A stretch of 64,000 nucleotides of DNA from Epiperipatus broadwayi (taxonomy: Eukaryota; Onychophora; Udeonychophora; Euonychophora; Peripatidae): the NCBI GenBank assembly GCA_028023455.1, contig JAQFVV010000274.1:498001-562000 (forward strand), given 5' to 3'. Of the stretch, positions 32,925 to 44,388 are shown piece after piece. The notes beneath the pieces are model-generated. The model was given only the letters and a program-made list of their open reading frames with translations. It had not been told where the DNA came from and ran no database searches. The position numbers were made by a program, and so were the translations under genes. Numbering within the stretch: the stretch's first letter is position 1; every line of letters starts with the position of its first letter.

Positions 32925-33370
32925 GGATTTGAACACACATTCACGCTCACTTTAGCTATCCATTCCATCTTATATAATTGACACACGTGACCACATACAT
33001 GTGAAAAAGATAAATGATCTCCAATATACATATTTCATGCTGAACTAACACTTATCAGTATAAGCAGTGCTCAGTTTATATTAAAATAACAAATCATCAA
33101 ACTTTACTGGAAAGGCTTCAGTCTTCTCCACTTTCCAATTCTTCAGCCATCCATATTATTGAAAATCTGATGGTGGAATACTCAAAACCCTTGTTTATGC
33201 CAATATTGTTGTCATACTAATGTTGACTTAAACTCACTCTGGCCCATCATATATGAGACCTTAATATATAAGGTGTCAGAGTGAGTTAAAGCCAATATTG
33301 GTTTGACAACAATATTGGCATTAACAAGGAACATTCCATCATCAGATTTTCGTTAATATGGATGGTAGAA
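32925..33370. mobile_element. Palindromic family C-related repeat
   Basis: Text shared with family C runs 32925-33130 (GGATTTGAACACACATTC, GACCACATACATGTGAAAAA, ATATTTCATGCTGAACTAAC, CAGTGCTCAGTTTATATTAA). It is followed by a strong hairpin at about 33150-33370: GCCATCCATATTATTGAAAA, CCTTGTTTATGCCAATATTG, TTGACTTAAACTCACTCTGG against CCAGAGTGAGTTAAAG-like GTCAGAGTGAGTTAAAGCC, CAATATTGGCATTAACAAGG, ATCAGATTTTCGTTAATATG, GATGG. Its edge carries the CATCATCAGATTTTC terminus of family C. Confidence 0.7.
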
Positions 33371-33389
33371 AAGTTAGACAATGGAAAAG

Positions 33390-33463
33390 ATTGCACAAGC
33401 CTTCTGGCATCCATTGATTACTCTAGCTTGCTATGTGTGACAGTGCGTATAGTGAGGTTTGCC
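33390..33463. mobile_element. Family A fragment
   Basis: GCACAAGCCTTCTGGCATCC, ATTGATTACTCTAGCTTGCT and GTGAGGTTTGCCTG: the terminal third of family A, joined to the end of the preceding palindrome. Confidence 0.75.
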
Positions 33464-34224
33464 TGTATTTGGTTAGATGATAGTTTCTGTGTCAAAACTT
33501 CTTAAGGTCTCATAATTCATATTTTTCATTAACACAGGATTTATGCTCAATGCAACCTTCCATTATATATTTGACTGTGTTAGTAGTATTTCATAGTCGA
33601 TTTGCTTTTAAATTTTTGTTGATTTTCGATTTAAAAACTTTGGCTTATTGGTTAACACAATTTTTACAGATCACTTTAGATTTGAATTATCTTTCACCAT
33701 GTCAAAATATGCATAAGATCTAGCAGGGTACAAATGGGCTAGCATCTATTTAGCATTTATAAATTATATTCGTGTATTCTAAGGAGAAAATATTATTTTT
33801 AAGTGTGTGTACAATATTGCTTACAATTTTACTAATTGGTAGCCTCATCATCTACTCATTGCAATTAGAAATAAAGGTTTGTTTCTTGTAACCGGATCTG
33901 ATTTGAATTAGTAATTCAATGATTATTTCAATGCTCTCCTACTTATCTATTGAGCTATCTAAAGAGATTACGGTATATTTTTCTGACATAAATGTGTATT
34001 GGATTTAGTTAACTAAATCTACAATAAATTAAATTGCAATTTAGAATTTTTTCATTAGCCATTGTGAGATTGTTTTAAAAATTTTGTAGAAATTGCCAAA
34101 ATCAATCCACAAATATCAATAAGCAATTCTCTTTGCATAGCTTTGGTAGGATTGTTCAAGTAATTATAACAGAGAAGTATGTTTGAGATATTCTTTTTAA
34201 CTACATAATTTATTATTATACCAT
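33464..34224. other. No gene recognised
   Basis: AT-rich sequence; no coding or RNA signal that I can support. Confidence 0.4.
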
Positions 34225-34310
34225 GCATGACTTGGTGTAGGGATAGAGAGTCAGACTCTGGCGTGTCTTAAGAAACTGAGATTGAATCCAGTGCTGACAC
34301 TTTCAGTATT
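34225..34310 (+). mobile_element. tRNA-like sequence
   Basis: GACTTGGTGTAGGGATAGAG could be an A-box region and GAGATTGAATCCAGTG a degenerate B box about 45 bases later (compare GGTTCGAATCC). Possibly the head of a SINE. No second copy seen. Confidence 0.3.
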
Positions 34311-34464
34311 CATACTTCTTATGAATCCTCAAGCAATAAAACCATTGCTTATTTTTGCTTATGATTCTATATTTTTATTATCTATCATATATATATATAT
34401 ACATACACATGTATATTGTATATATACATACACATGTATATTGTTTATACTTAATGTAATTGTA

Positions 34465-35225
34465 ATGGACTTGAACTCAAACTTTGAAGCTGCTATAACT
34501 ATTCAATCCATCTTATACAACCAATACACATGACCACATACATGGGAAAAAGATGAATGATCTCCAATATATTTTTTTATGCTGAACCAGCACTGATCAG
34601 TTGGTCCAGATCACCATCTCTCACACATATATACAATCAGTGCTCAGTTTATATTAAGATAGTTATCTTTTCACATGTTTATGGTCATGTGTATCAGTTG
34701 TATAAGATGGATTGGATAGCTGTAGGGAGCTTGAAAGTCTGATTTCAAGTCCATTATAATTACATTAAGTATAAATAATATACATATATTTAAATATTAC
34801 ATATTTAGCCTGTATTCTGTCTACACCTCTTCTAAATACTTAAATGGACATATTATGGTCCTATGTGTGAGGAGTCATATTGACTTAAGGTCAACATGGT
34901 ATGACAATAATATTGGCATCAACAAGGGTTTTGAGCATTCTATCCTCAGATTTTCATTGACATGGATGGCTGAAGAGTTGGAGAGTAGTGAAGGTTGAAG
35001 CTTCTCCATTAATGTTTGAAGATTTGCTATCTTAATATAAACAGCACTGATTGTGTATATGTGTGAGAGATGGCAATCTGGACTAATGGATGAATGCTGG
35101 CTCAACATGAAATATGTATATTGGAGATCATTTATCTTTTTCACATGTATGTGGTCATGTGTATCAGTTGTATAAGATGGATTGGATAGCTGTAGAGAGT
35201 TTGAAAATCTGAGTTCAAGTCCATT
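34465..35225. mobile_element. Family C-related inverted repeats (two units)
   Basis: First unit 34465-34765: left GGACTTGAACTCAAACTTTG, AATCCATCTTATACAACCAA, GACCACATACATGGGAAAAA; right (34680-34760) TCATGTGTATCAGTTGTATA, AGATGGATTGGATAGCTGTA, TGATTTCAAGTCCATTATAA, that is, inverted termini. Second unit 34880-35225: TATTGGCATCAACAAGGGTT, CCTCAGATTTTCATTGACAT, GAGAGATGGCAATCTGGACT, AACATGAAATATGTATATTG, then the same AAGATGGATTGGATAGCTG terminus. The terminus contains GAGTTCAAGTCC, a B-box-like string. Confidence 0.65.
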
Positions 35226-35485
35226 ATATATATAGAAATATTTAATGTGAGAAGTTATCCATTTATAATTACTTAATTAGAAAGCCCTTTACTTAGAATA
35301 GTAGCTAATGAAGCCAACTGCCCAAAGCTGAGTTAAAGTAAAACTCACAAGCTAATGGTATACTTTAACTCTTTACCTGGGGCAGTTGGTTTTCATTAGC
35401 TACTGTTCTACATAAACTGCTTTTTAATTAAGTAATTAATAACTGATAATTCAATGTATTAAATATTTCCATCTAAAACATATTA
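35226..35485. mobile_element. Palindromic repeat family B, copy 2
   Basis: Arms TAGAAATATTTAATGTGAGA, CCATTTATAATTACTTAATT, GAAGCCAACTGCCCAAAG, GAGTTAAAGTAAAACTCAC against ACTTTAACTCTTTACCTGGG, GCAGTTGGTTTTCATTAGCT, AATTAAGTAATTAATAACTG, GTATTAAATATTTCCATCTA. Same layout as 15040-15350. The centre differs more than the arms. Confidence 0.75.
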
Positions 35486-36899
35486 AAATATTATATTACA
35501 TATATACATAATCATAAGTGTTGATTTTGTGTATAGATAGAAGCAAATAATTCAGTTCTCTAAAAATTCTGGATGTAAATCTATTAAGGTATTAAAATTT
35601 CTTCTATCTGACCATCTTTATAAAAAAGCACAAACTGTTAAAAATCTCACAGAAACAGAGCATCTGTACTAAAAAAGTACATTATTCTGAAAAAGTATTT
35701 GTATTTATTTATTTAACAACAAATTTGCTCCAGTGCAATTAAAACAATTATAAAAGTAGTGTTGCATATTAAATGTATGTTAAATAAAAACAACAAGAAA
35801 AAAAAATACAGTTGCATTTTATGAAATAGTTAATATGGACTTATTTATCACTAGAAAAGTAGAACTTGAATTTCTTCTCATAGATAAACGATACTTTATT
35901 ATAAACCTTTTTGGCAATTCTTTTATAAGATTCTAATATATGTGATTTGACAATTAGTTGTGGGTAAAATAAAACTTTTAATTGCAGAAAAACACTGAAT
36001 CTGTTGTAAAAAAAAACTATTAATAATTATTTATTTAGCATTAAACTTTTCACGGCCAATTAAGAAAGTCATAAAACATAGTGCTTGTGTGTTAATATAT
36101 TTTAAATAAAAAGAGTTGTGTTTTATTTGTACCAAATTTTTTTAAAAGAAAATATAAAAGCTGTATTTGTTGCTGAAACGGTGGGGGCAAGTGGAGTGAA
36201 CTCTGGGGGATTGGGTGTCACCAGCAGGGGCCAGAGCTCTCTTAGTATTATCTATAAATTGGTTCATTGTTTAAGTTGTATTTTTATTTTTTTGTTTTAA
36301 ATTCTAATATATTAATTTGGATATGAGCTTTAATAATATATTTTCCTTCCTCTTTTTGTCTAATTGATAATGTTTGTCTTTTTTAATGCACATTGCATGC
36401 TACTTTTTAATTTCTGTGATTTGCTGTTTATTTGCTACTTTGCAACTTTTTTTTTATTACTATGTTAACATTATTGTTTTTATTTTTTAATTTACGCCTA
36501 TTCAGGGCAATGGAATCTCCACCATCATCTTGTATATATTTCGGATGCAGTCTAATATGTTTCCTGCTCACTTAATATCATATATATTTATTATGTTTTG
36601 ATCAAGTTGATTTGTTACACATATCAGACTATTTAGCAGAGAGAAAATAAACTTATGTCTATTTATCTTTTTGGTCTATGTTTCTTTTCCATTTTTGGGC
36701 GCATTGAAATCTTGTCAATGCTAACATTGTTATGTCTTGGCACCATCTTTACACAAAGTAGGGACTGGTTTCTCTCAGCTTTAACACCATGTTGGAAAGT
36801 CAATTATTGCTGCACTGTAGATATTTAACTTCTATACTTTTTACAAATATGAAAGTAAATAATCGAATGATGCACCAGAAGTGTTAGAAGTAGGAAGTA
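35486..36899. other. No gene recognised; one GC-rich blip
   Basis: AT-rich except 36170-36240 (GAAACGGTGGGGGCAAGTGG, GGGGGATTGGGTGTCACCAG, CAGGGGCCAGAGCTC). This looks like a scrap of a GC-richer mobile element or exon, but the surrounding frame has no domain and I could not pair it elsewhere in the window. Confidence 0.35.
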
Positions 36900-38030
36900 A
36901 TGCATGGAATCCTAAGCTCCAGATTCCACCATTCTATCACCCCTATAAACCACCTGTCATATCCATTTCAATTGTTTTCACTGCTTCTATAACTCTCTGA
37001 TAAACTTCAATCTCTATGCTCAATTCAAGGTCTCTAACAATGCAAGTAATTTCAATTAACCTAAATAAAAGTCCTTGAAACTGACAACTTTTTCTTTAAT
37101 AAGAATTGTCTTCCTCAAAATTTACGACAGACATATTTTCACTCAAAAAAATTGGCTCTAATTCTAACATTCCGAAAAAAGCTAAAAATTACCAGGAGTA
37201 CACAGTCTAGATTCTGCACTTGAGTTTGATCCAATCCAAAGCACTTTCTTAATTCATTTAGCTCTTTTATTATTTGCCAAGAATGCAAAATTTGTTTAAT
37301 TTGCAAATTTGAGAAAGTGAGTATGACCTTAAAAAGTCTTTTCGAAAAGATCTTCAGATATAACGATGATTTGACTTTCCCGAGTCTAATAAAACTTTAG
37401 TACTCCTTCCTTGATTAACTAGATTAATCTTAAGACAACCTTGTGTTATATCCTCCTCTTCACTACAATATCAAGTACTGCCAATATGAAGTTATCCACA
37501 TCAAACTCTATATTCTCACTACTAGTTTCTGGCCAAAAAAAGTGAGATGCATTATGAGAAGATTACGAATTGTTCTATAGGACTTGATAAATTTCTTACA
37601 AAATTGTTATCATTGTCTTTACTTTTGATATTCATACAGTAGTGTAAGATTCATTTTCTGTGAGCTCCAGCAGGTGGCAGAAAGAATCCTTCATCTGTGA
37701 CTTCCAGCAGATGATAGAGAGATTCCTTCATCTGAGTATAGAAGAAATAATAGTGTTGTTTAAAAGTCAGGAGATGTTCATATGATTCATATTATTTTAT
37801 TTATGTTTGGTTTTTATTTCTCTCCAAATTACAGGCACTCCAAATTTGAAACAACTTTCTTTTCATTTCTGGGTTGCTCCTAAATGCTCCTAACAAATTC
37901 TGCATACAATATGGAAATCCATGATTTAACTTGGTCCCCAATATTAACACCATAAATGACAGAAATATCCTTCACAAGTCCCGAAACTTTTCAAGCAACA
38001 TTTTCATGAGATGGACACAGCATCTGTGGA
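36900..38030 (-). pseudogene. Decayed Ty3/gypsy-like internal region
   Basis: On the minus strand, near 37400, a frame reads GRSTKVLLDSGKS, which fits the flap-side active site of a retroelement aspartic protease (LLDSGA-type), and shortly after ISEDLFEKTF-like text in the neighbouring frame, the usual continuation. Further downstream ELRKCFGLDQTQVQNLDCVL and FLSENMSVVNFEED lie in one frame. Upstream, 37990-37840 has VSGLVKDISVIYGVNIGDQV and KSWISILYAEFVRSI, perhaps gag. Stops and frameshifts are numerous. No LTRs were found. Assignment rests mainly on the protease motif. Confidence 0.45.
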
Positions 38031-38626
38031 AGAAAAGAGATTATACTTATATATATAGTAAATCATTGTAAAATTTAACACAAATTAACATAGCAATGAA
38101 AAAAGCATTCAACAACACCACTTTTAATTATTATGGATTCTTTCTTAATGTGAATGAAAGTATTGTAGCGTGGCAGAAGTAATGCAAACCTACTTTCCAA
38201 TTGCTAAATTATAAAAAAAATGTCTACAAAATAATGTTAAAGAAAACGCACAAATATCAAGCAAAAAATTCTAAGATCCAGGTAAATTTAACCATATATT
38301 CAAAAGTAGAGCCAATAGGGCCAAACTGACCCTATTTTTGAAATCAGCATTGAGTTATGAAATCGAGAATAAACATTTGTTGTGTTGCTAAAATAAGTAG
38401 GAATTAAAATATATGACATTTCTAATATAAAAATAATATATATATATATACATTAATGGATACCAAATATATGAATAAGATATATATATATACACACACA
38501 TTCCATTTTATGCATATTTCTTATTTTACCTTGGATAAACTATTATACACACACTGACATATATTTAATGCTATGAGACAGTTCTACTATTATATACACA
38601 CACACACACAAATACATAACATTATT
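38031..38626. other. No gene recognised; short TA and CA runs
   Basis: Contains short dinucleotide runs (TATATATATA near 38435 and 38480, ACACACACACACA near 38597). Otherwise AT-rich. Confidence 0.4.
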
Positions 38627-38812
38627 AATCGTTAAAAACCAGTCAACACTTAGACAATCACAATATCAATAACAATCAATAATTTCAAACTGTTGTCAAG
38701 GCAACCTAAATAAAGGTGGAATTAAAAGGAGATTGCCATGACAACAATTACAGATTATTGATTGTTATTGATATTGCAATTGTCTAAGTGTTGACTGGTT
38801 TTTAATGATTAC
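38627..38812. mobile_element. Palindromic repeat (short hairpin element)
   Basis: AATCGTTAAAAACCAGTCAA, CACTTAGACAATCACAATAT, CAATAACAATCAATAATTTC, TGTTGTCAAGGCAACC pair with GGAGATTGCCATGACAACAA, GATTATTGATTGTTATTGAT, TTGCAATTGTCTAAGTGTTG, ACTGGTTTTTAATGATT. Arms about 80 bp, loop about 25. A half copy (right arm plus loop) is at 50930-51033. Confidence 0.8.
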
Positions 38813-38869
38813 TTACAAATCTATTTAACCTTGAGCATTATTACACTTGTAACGTTATTAGTATAATTA

Positions 38870-40460
38870 TCATCATTTTCAGTTATCAATCTATTGTAAA
38901 ATGCAGTTTTTCCTGTCCATGGTCTCTGTCCTTCACATTATGCCAGTAAACATCCTTATTTCATCTATCATCTCATGTCACTTTATAAATTCTTTACAAT
39001 GTCTTGTAATCTTTAAGATTTTATTTGTTTAAATGTTATAATAATTTTAGGCTTTTAATTATGCCAATGACGTCAATGATACCTGCTTGTTCTCTCATAC
39101 ACAAATTTCACTTTCATTCTCTTTCTATTACTTCCAACACAAACCTCTCCATACTTGACTGAGTATCTGAAATCTCTGTATTTCTCTTCAGTTGTGTCAA
39201 TATCTCAGATCCATAAGTAATAATTGTAAAACATATCCATTAAAAAAAGTCTTCCTTTTCAAACACATTTCTATCAAAAAATATCCCATTCAAACTTAAT
39301 TCTATCATTAATTTTATTCATTATGTTTTCATTTCTGTTAATAATCTGTATAAATATTTGCAGTTATTCAACTTTTTCTATCATGATTATCAATCTTTAT
39401 TTTATACTTCTTTCATTTGATAATTCTTGCAAATCTTCCTAAAATTCTGAAGTATCCGGTGCCCAAACAAGCACACCATTTGCAATATTTAAATGACTTA
39501 AATAAAACACATGTATTTTCATTCTCTTAGTTTCACATTTTAATCCACAAAATATTTCTTGTAAAATTGATGGAAAAGTTTCGGAGATATGGAAACATTC
39601 TGTTATACACCCCTATTAATGTTGATCTTCTAGTATTACTGCACAGTCTAATTACCGCTGTTTCAATTTAACAAATATTTTTCAAATTAGAACAATTATC
39701 TGGGTCTATAGCTTGGTAGGCCCTAGCTTTAATTAAAGTGGAAATGCTACTAGAATCAGATGCATTTACATAATCTACAAATCGAAAGCATAACCATAAG
39801 TCATATTGTTAGATATCTACAAACTTCTCTCAGTATGTGGTTTAGATCTATTATGCTAAAACCATTTTGAAAATCTAATTTTTCTGTGGTTGATTATGTA
39901 ATCAATGTGCGTTTAAATAAATTTATAATTACAACTTTAAATTATCGTAATAGATTTTTAACTATAAGATCTTTCTATTGACTCGTTGTAAATGGAAAGA
40001 TTTCGCGCGAGTATTAATGTTAATAAGAAATGTGGACTTAATCAGTGAAGTATTGAATAGCTTCGAGCTCTCAGATCTAACCGCTTCAGCTTCACCTATT
40101 TATATAGAAAGTAAGTTGAAGTAAAGAAGGGTTTCCCTCTTTTTTCCCAAAATGTAAGCTTGTGGTTAAGACCTGTAGAGGTTCCTACTATCGCATTTTT
40201 ACGCGCACATTCTTGAGGTTACAGCCTTAGTAAATATTACTGTGGTTGATTAGAAATTCAAATTTTGCTGAATCCAATGAAATTATCTTGGTAAAAGTAT
40301 TTGATCGAATTGGTAAAAGAGTTATAGGACTATAATTTCTAATATCTTTTTTAAACACCTTTCTTAAATATTTGTATTACTATTTCATTCTTCCAATCAT
40401 CTGGTCCATTTTTATCACTTACTCATTTGGTATATAGTTTTGCTAAGATTTTTTCTATTT
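38870..40460 (-). mobile_element. Heavily decayed RTE copy
   Basis: Plus-strand text follows the RTE minus-strand copy at 8457-9840 in order: ATCATCATTTTCAGTTATCA (tail), TGCTTGTTCTCTCATACACA, CTCAGATCCATAAGTAATAA, CTTTTCAAACACATTTCTAT, TTTTAATCCACAAAATATTT, GGAGATATGGAAACATTCTG, AATTTACATAATCTACAAAT and TCATTCTTCCAATCATCTGG. Indels and substitutions are everywhere, so it is far older than the 8.5-kb copy. An unrelated block at about 39940-40270 interrupts it (see 40168-40235), with the RTE resuming at about 40272. Confidence 0.8.
40168..40235. repeat. GC-richer block shared with 22248-22310
   Basis: Second copy of the AATGCGAYAGTAGGRACCTC (minus-strand) block. It is part of a roughly 330-bp insertion into the decayed RTE copy that also contains CpG-rich ATTTCGCGCGAG near 40000 and CTTCGAGCTCTCAGATCTAA near 40065. 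The insertion shows it is a mobile or captured sequence. Confidence 0.6.
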
Positions 40461-40589
40461 CTTCATATGCTTTAGCGGCATTTCATGAGCTTTACTATTT
40501 TCATATATTTATTTCTGGTTCTTTATTATTATACACCTTCAAATAGAACTGTCACCCATTTTATGATGCCATCTCTCAGTTTAGTAAAA

Positions 40590-40823
40590 GTTACGCCTTC
40601 TCTTTTTATTAATGAGACAATTTTTCTTCCAATATCAAGAAGTCCATTATTCTGTCGAGATTGTCAACGAGATTTAAAAAAATCCTATGGAAAGTATATC
40701 GACAAAATAAGGAATTTTGCTGGTGTGGTATGGATAAAAGAAATTATGGATGAGAGAAACTGGATTAAGTATGGAGAGCCTTCATTCTGTAGTGTATTGA
40801 TAATAGTTGATGATGATAAATGA
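40590..40823 (+). mobile_element. RTE 3' end in opposite orientation
   Basis: The frame 40700-40790 reads KIRNFAGVVWIKEIMDERNW followed by IKYGE, the plus-strand version of the RTE C-terminal block ([20 protein letters not shown]). It ends ...GTATTGATAATAGTTGATGA TGATAA, the RTE tail. Together with the preceding minus-strand copy, it makes a head-to-head pair. Confidence 0.75.
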
Positions 40824-41402
40824 AGACAAAACAGGAGTAGTATCCACAAATGTATTTAAAACAGAATTCGGACTCATCAAGACGTGAATGTAAAACAGGA
40901 CCTATAACCAAGAAATTGTCAAATTTCTTCTTGAATTTATAGTCACTTTCAGTAAAAAAAATTCCAGAGAAAAAATATGTAAATGATTTGTTTTGGAAGA
41001 GCAGATAGATGCAACGTTTTGGATTCATAGTGAAATCTCATTCAGAAAATACTGTTTTAGAGGTTTTAAAATGGTAATAATAATAACAACAGCAGCAACA
41101 ACAATAGAAACAACAACAACAGTAATAATCAAAACACACGTTCCAATTGAGGCCCTTTTTATCAGTATTTTGCTCCAACATTGAATTCAGAAAGACAAAG
41201 AAAGAAAGCTTATATGTTAATAGAAAATGCCGTTACAACAATATTAATAAAAGGCTGCATTTCTTTTGAAAAAAAATCCCATGTTCATTGGAACAGTTAA
41301 CTATGGTTGAAAGTTATTGTGCATTTTTTGTGAGTTTAATTATTCTGCTATAAAGCATTTTGGCATAACAAATACATTGATTATCACTAACACTTTGTTT
41401 AG
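40824..41402. other. No gene recognised
   Basis: Contains a low-complexity AACAACAGCAGCAACAACAA stretch near 41085-41125. No coding signal. Confidence 0.4.
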
Positions 41403-41761
41403 CTAAAACACCATCATCAGATTTTCAATTGGATGGACGGTTGAAGTGTTGGAGTGTGGAGTGGATTGGAGCCTGTCCATTAAAGTATGAGAATTGGATA
41501 TCTTAATATATATCTGAGGACTTATAGCATATATGTGTAGAGATGGTAATCTGGACCAACTGATGATTGCACTTGTTTAGCATGAAATACATATATTGGT
41601 GATTATTTATCTTTTCAACATATATGGGTTCGAGTGTATCAGTGTTATGAGATAGTGTGGAGAGTGGTGGGTCGTGTGAAAGTCTGTGCTCATATACTCT
41701 ATATATTACATATATAGACACAGGTGTATAATAAGCCTGTGTGTTTCAGTTACTAAAACAC
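41403..41761 (-). mobile_element. Family C retroposon, full-length copy with target duplication
   Basis: Body 41412-41752 (341 bp). On the minus strand it begins ACTGAAACACACAGGCTTAT, passes GAGCACAGACTTTCACACGA, CACTCGAACCCATATATG, AATCATCAGTTGGTCCAGAT, and ends CCAATTGAAAATCTGATGATG. Direct repeats CTAAAACAC at 41403-41411 and 41753-41761 flank it. The 3' tail GATGATG resembles the RTE terminus (TTGATGATGATGA), so RTE machinery may move it. The same 5' terminus is found in the palindromic copy at 47736. Confidence 0.7.
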
Positions 41762-41829
41762 TTTTATAAAATATTTTTACCCATACTCCTATCATTAGAG
41801 ACACATGATTAAAATGAAGTGTTACATTT

Positions 41830-41960
41830 TGATTTACATGTGTCAGACGTATTTTGCTCACAACTTTAAGACCACCCAACTTAGATAAATACATTAATGA
41901 TTATCATGACTCCCTTATTAAACTAGAGATTATCTCTAATCCAGATATAAATTTTAAGTC
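41830..41960 (+). repeat. Dispersed repeat family E, copy 3
   Basis: ATGTGTCAGACGTATTTTGC, CACAACTTTAAGACCACCCA, ATAAATACATTAATGATTAT, AAACTAGAGATTATCTCTAA, CCAGATATAAATTTTAAG. Follows a family C copy closely, as copy 2 does at 14.4 kb. Confidence 0.65.
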
Positions 41961-43444
41961 TTAGTTAAAGATTAATATGTTTTTTAATTAAATACACATA
42001 TATGGAATAATTCAACTTCATTTCCTGTTTTCCATGTGTAATATCTATCGGAAGTCAGAATATAAAAGGAAGTCAGTATTTTATGAGAACTTACAAATAC
42101 TCATTGTTGGCCACATCAGGGTGAGGATACTTCAAGGTTATATTTATGGAATATAAAAATAGATCCCATTCTAATGTACTAATAGAAAATTTGATATTTA
42201 TTCTTTAAAAATATCTGTTACTTGAGACAGATTTTCAAGCTTATTATTTAAACATAGAATCATCCAAAGAAATGTGTTGCTGGAAAAAGAACATACATGA
42301 TATATAACCTACTTATACAAATTTATATTCTATATTCTATGCCAAATTATAATATAGATACAAAATATATATATACAAGAACACTTTTTGAAAAACATTT
42401 CTACAAGTTTCTTTGCATAATCTCAAAGTAATAACTTACATGTAGCTGCATATTTCTTTAAATAAATGATATTTTCCAAAAACATTAAACCACAAACCTT
42501 TCACACCAATTAAGCTGTAAAACAATCAAATTAAAAATTATAACAAATGCATAAGTAATCAAGAATCAAGAGATTTCTTCAGCATAGACCAGCACCATCT
42601 AGTGCATGTTTGATCAACCCATGGACATTTGATATTATAATCTATAATATCTTCAACCCCAGATTGGTTCCTGTCTTTTGCTTCCATCAGTAATGAATAA
42701 GATTAGATGCTAGAAGTATCAACCATAATTTATTTTTACATTATATTAAGTCTGTATGAAAATCAAATACCCCCCTAAGCTTTTGAACTCAAACTAACAG
42801 AGCTGTCTACTTATTTAGATTTGACCCCATATCAGATCTTAGATTTCAAATTGATGCCATCCACAGCCCTTTTCTAATTTTTAGCCAGGAAGATTTGTTC
42901 TGACATCAATATCACATGAGTTTCTTGTAGGAAATTGATATACTTCCAAGATGATATACTAGCATAATATTTTCATTGCTGGACTAATGAGGGTTGGATT
43001 CAGATCTAGAATTTCACATATGCAACTAACAGCCATCTTTGATCCTTCTACACATTTTAAGTTAGTAGCCTGAAAATGAAATAAATACTATTTTGAAACC
43101 AATCTAACTTAATTAGAGAGTTATATAGACATGACTTAATATCTGATTTGCTTCTATATATTTTAAAGACCAGTTTTAATCCAACTATAGATGCTTTCTA
43201 TTCTATGGATGTGAATGATGGTACCAACAAAGATAGCATGTTAATCCTATTTGATAACTCACATGCTTTCAATATCAGTTCTCCTCATTCCACTCCAGAG
43301 ACATCTATTGGAAATGTCAGAGCTGGGCCATCATTGTTAATTCCAGAATCTATCACTTTAACTTTGCAATAAACCATACAGAACATTTTCATTACTAAAC
43401 CAATAAAACATACATGATGTATTCTCTTAATAAAATAAATATGA
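41961..43444. other. No gene recognised
   Basis: AT-rich. The frame at 43148-43372 (74 codons) has mixed composition (for example SMDVNDGTNKDSMLILFDNS) and is less repeat-like than most, but has no domain and no clear splice signals. It may be part of an old repeat. Confidence 0.3.
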
Positions 43445-43600
43445 TTTAATTTACAAGGGTCAAATTTACTCCATCCACAACTTTGACATAATCCATTCTA
43501 GATAAATACAGTAATGCTTATTACTAATAATTTATTAAACTAAAGATTTTCTCTAGCTCAGATATAAACTTGAAACCTCAGGTAAGGATTAAAATACCTG
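43445..43600 (+). repeat. Dispersed repeat family E, copy 4
   Basis: ACAAGGGTCAAATTTACTCC, CACAACTTTGACATAATCCA, TAGATAAATACAGTAATGCT, TTAAACTAAAGATTTTCTCT, CTCAGATATAAACTTGAAAC and then CTCAGGTAAGGATTAAAATA. The longest copy of the four. Confidence 0.65.
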
Positions 43601-44279
43601 ACTTTTTAAGATAAAACATTGTGATGTGGAGAATATTTAATATATTCTTAAAAATTTGTCAAAGTTTATAATATGTCTTTGAATATTAAAATTTGAAAAG
43701 GGATTATGATTATGGAATATGGCAATCAATGTCAAATTACTCCCAAAAATGATTGAACATTGTATCATAAGGTAGTAGTACTCTATAACTTAATTATCTT
43801 GTAACTGAAGAAGAAAAACTAACATGCACAATATTGTAATTTGTTTCTTCCTACTTCTGTGCCATCTATAGTAAGTTTTAGTAACTAAAAATGCCAGGTA
43901 ATAGTACTTAATAAATCCCTATCCACTGCTGATCTTTCCAATGTCACCAAATCCCTTTCAAGCTTAGAGCTTTCATTAGTGAGGATCTTCAGATCTTGGA
44001 TCAATGCATTTGAACCTTTCAAATCTAATGCACCATCTTTCTAGCAGCCGTCATGGAGCAGAATTTTTTAATTATCATGCTATCAACCCAAATTTACAAA
44101 AAATGCCACTGAAACAGCAACGAGTAAGCCAAAATCACTGATAGAGGTGTGTGATATTTTATTGATAATATCACAACATAAAGACAGAAATTTATGCAAA
44201 AGTAAAACCCCAAATTTTCACAAGTTTCAAAGATTCATTTTATCACTCCCAGATAACAGCAAACATATAGCTACATCAA
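43601..44279. other. No gene recognised; possible family A scrap
   Basis: AT-rich. At 43950-44000 TTCAAGCTTAGAGCTTTCAT plus TAGTGAGGATCTTCAGATCT recalls the family A centre (compare 6630-6680), but too weakly to call a copy. Confidence 0.35.
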
Positions 44280-44388
44280 GCATTGTTAGCCAAGAGGTCA
44301 GCACAGCCACCTTGCAAGCAAGCAGTTGGTTGCAGACAATTGTTATGGGTTCACCTCTCAGCTGATGCTATGATTTATGGAAAAAAAC
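44280..44388 (+). mobile_element. tRNA(Ser/Leu)-derived SINE, copy 5
   Basis: GCATTGTTAGCCAAGAGGTC head, TATGGGTTCACCTCTC B box, GCTGATGCTATGATTTATGG tail then an A run. More diverged than the other four. Confidence 0.75.

Noticed and set aside
34282-35144. Three frames of 60-90 codons
   Set aside because: They read through family C-related inverted repeats and TA/CA runs; no domain.
43148-43372. 74-codon frame considered as an exon
   Set aside because: No acceptable acceptor and donor pair and no recognised domain.
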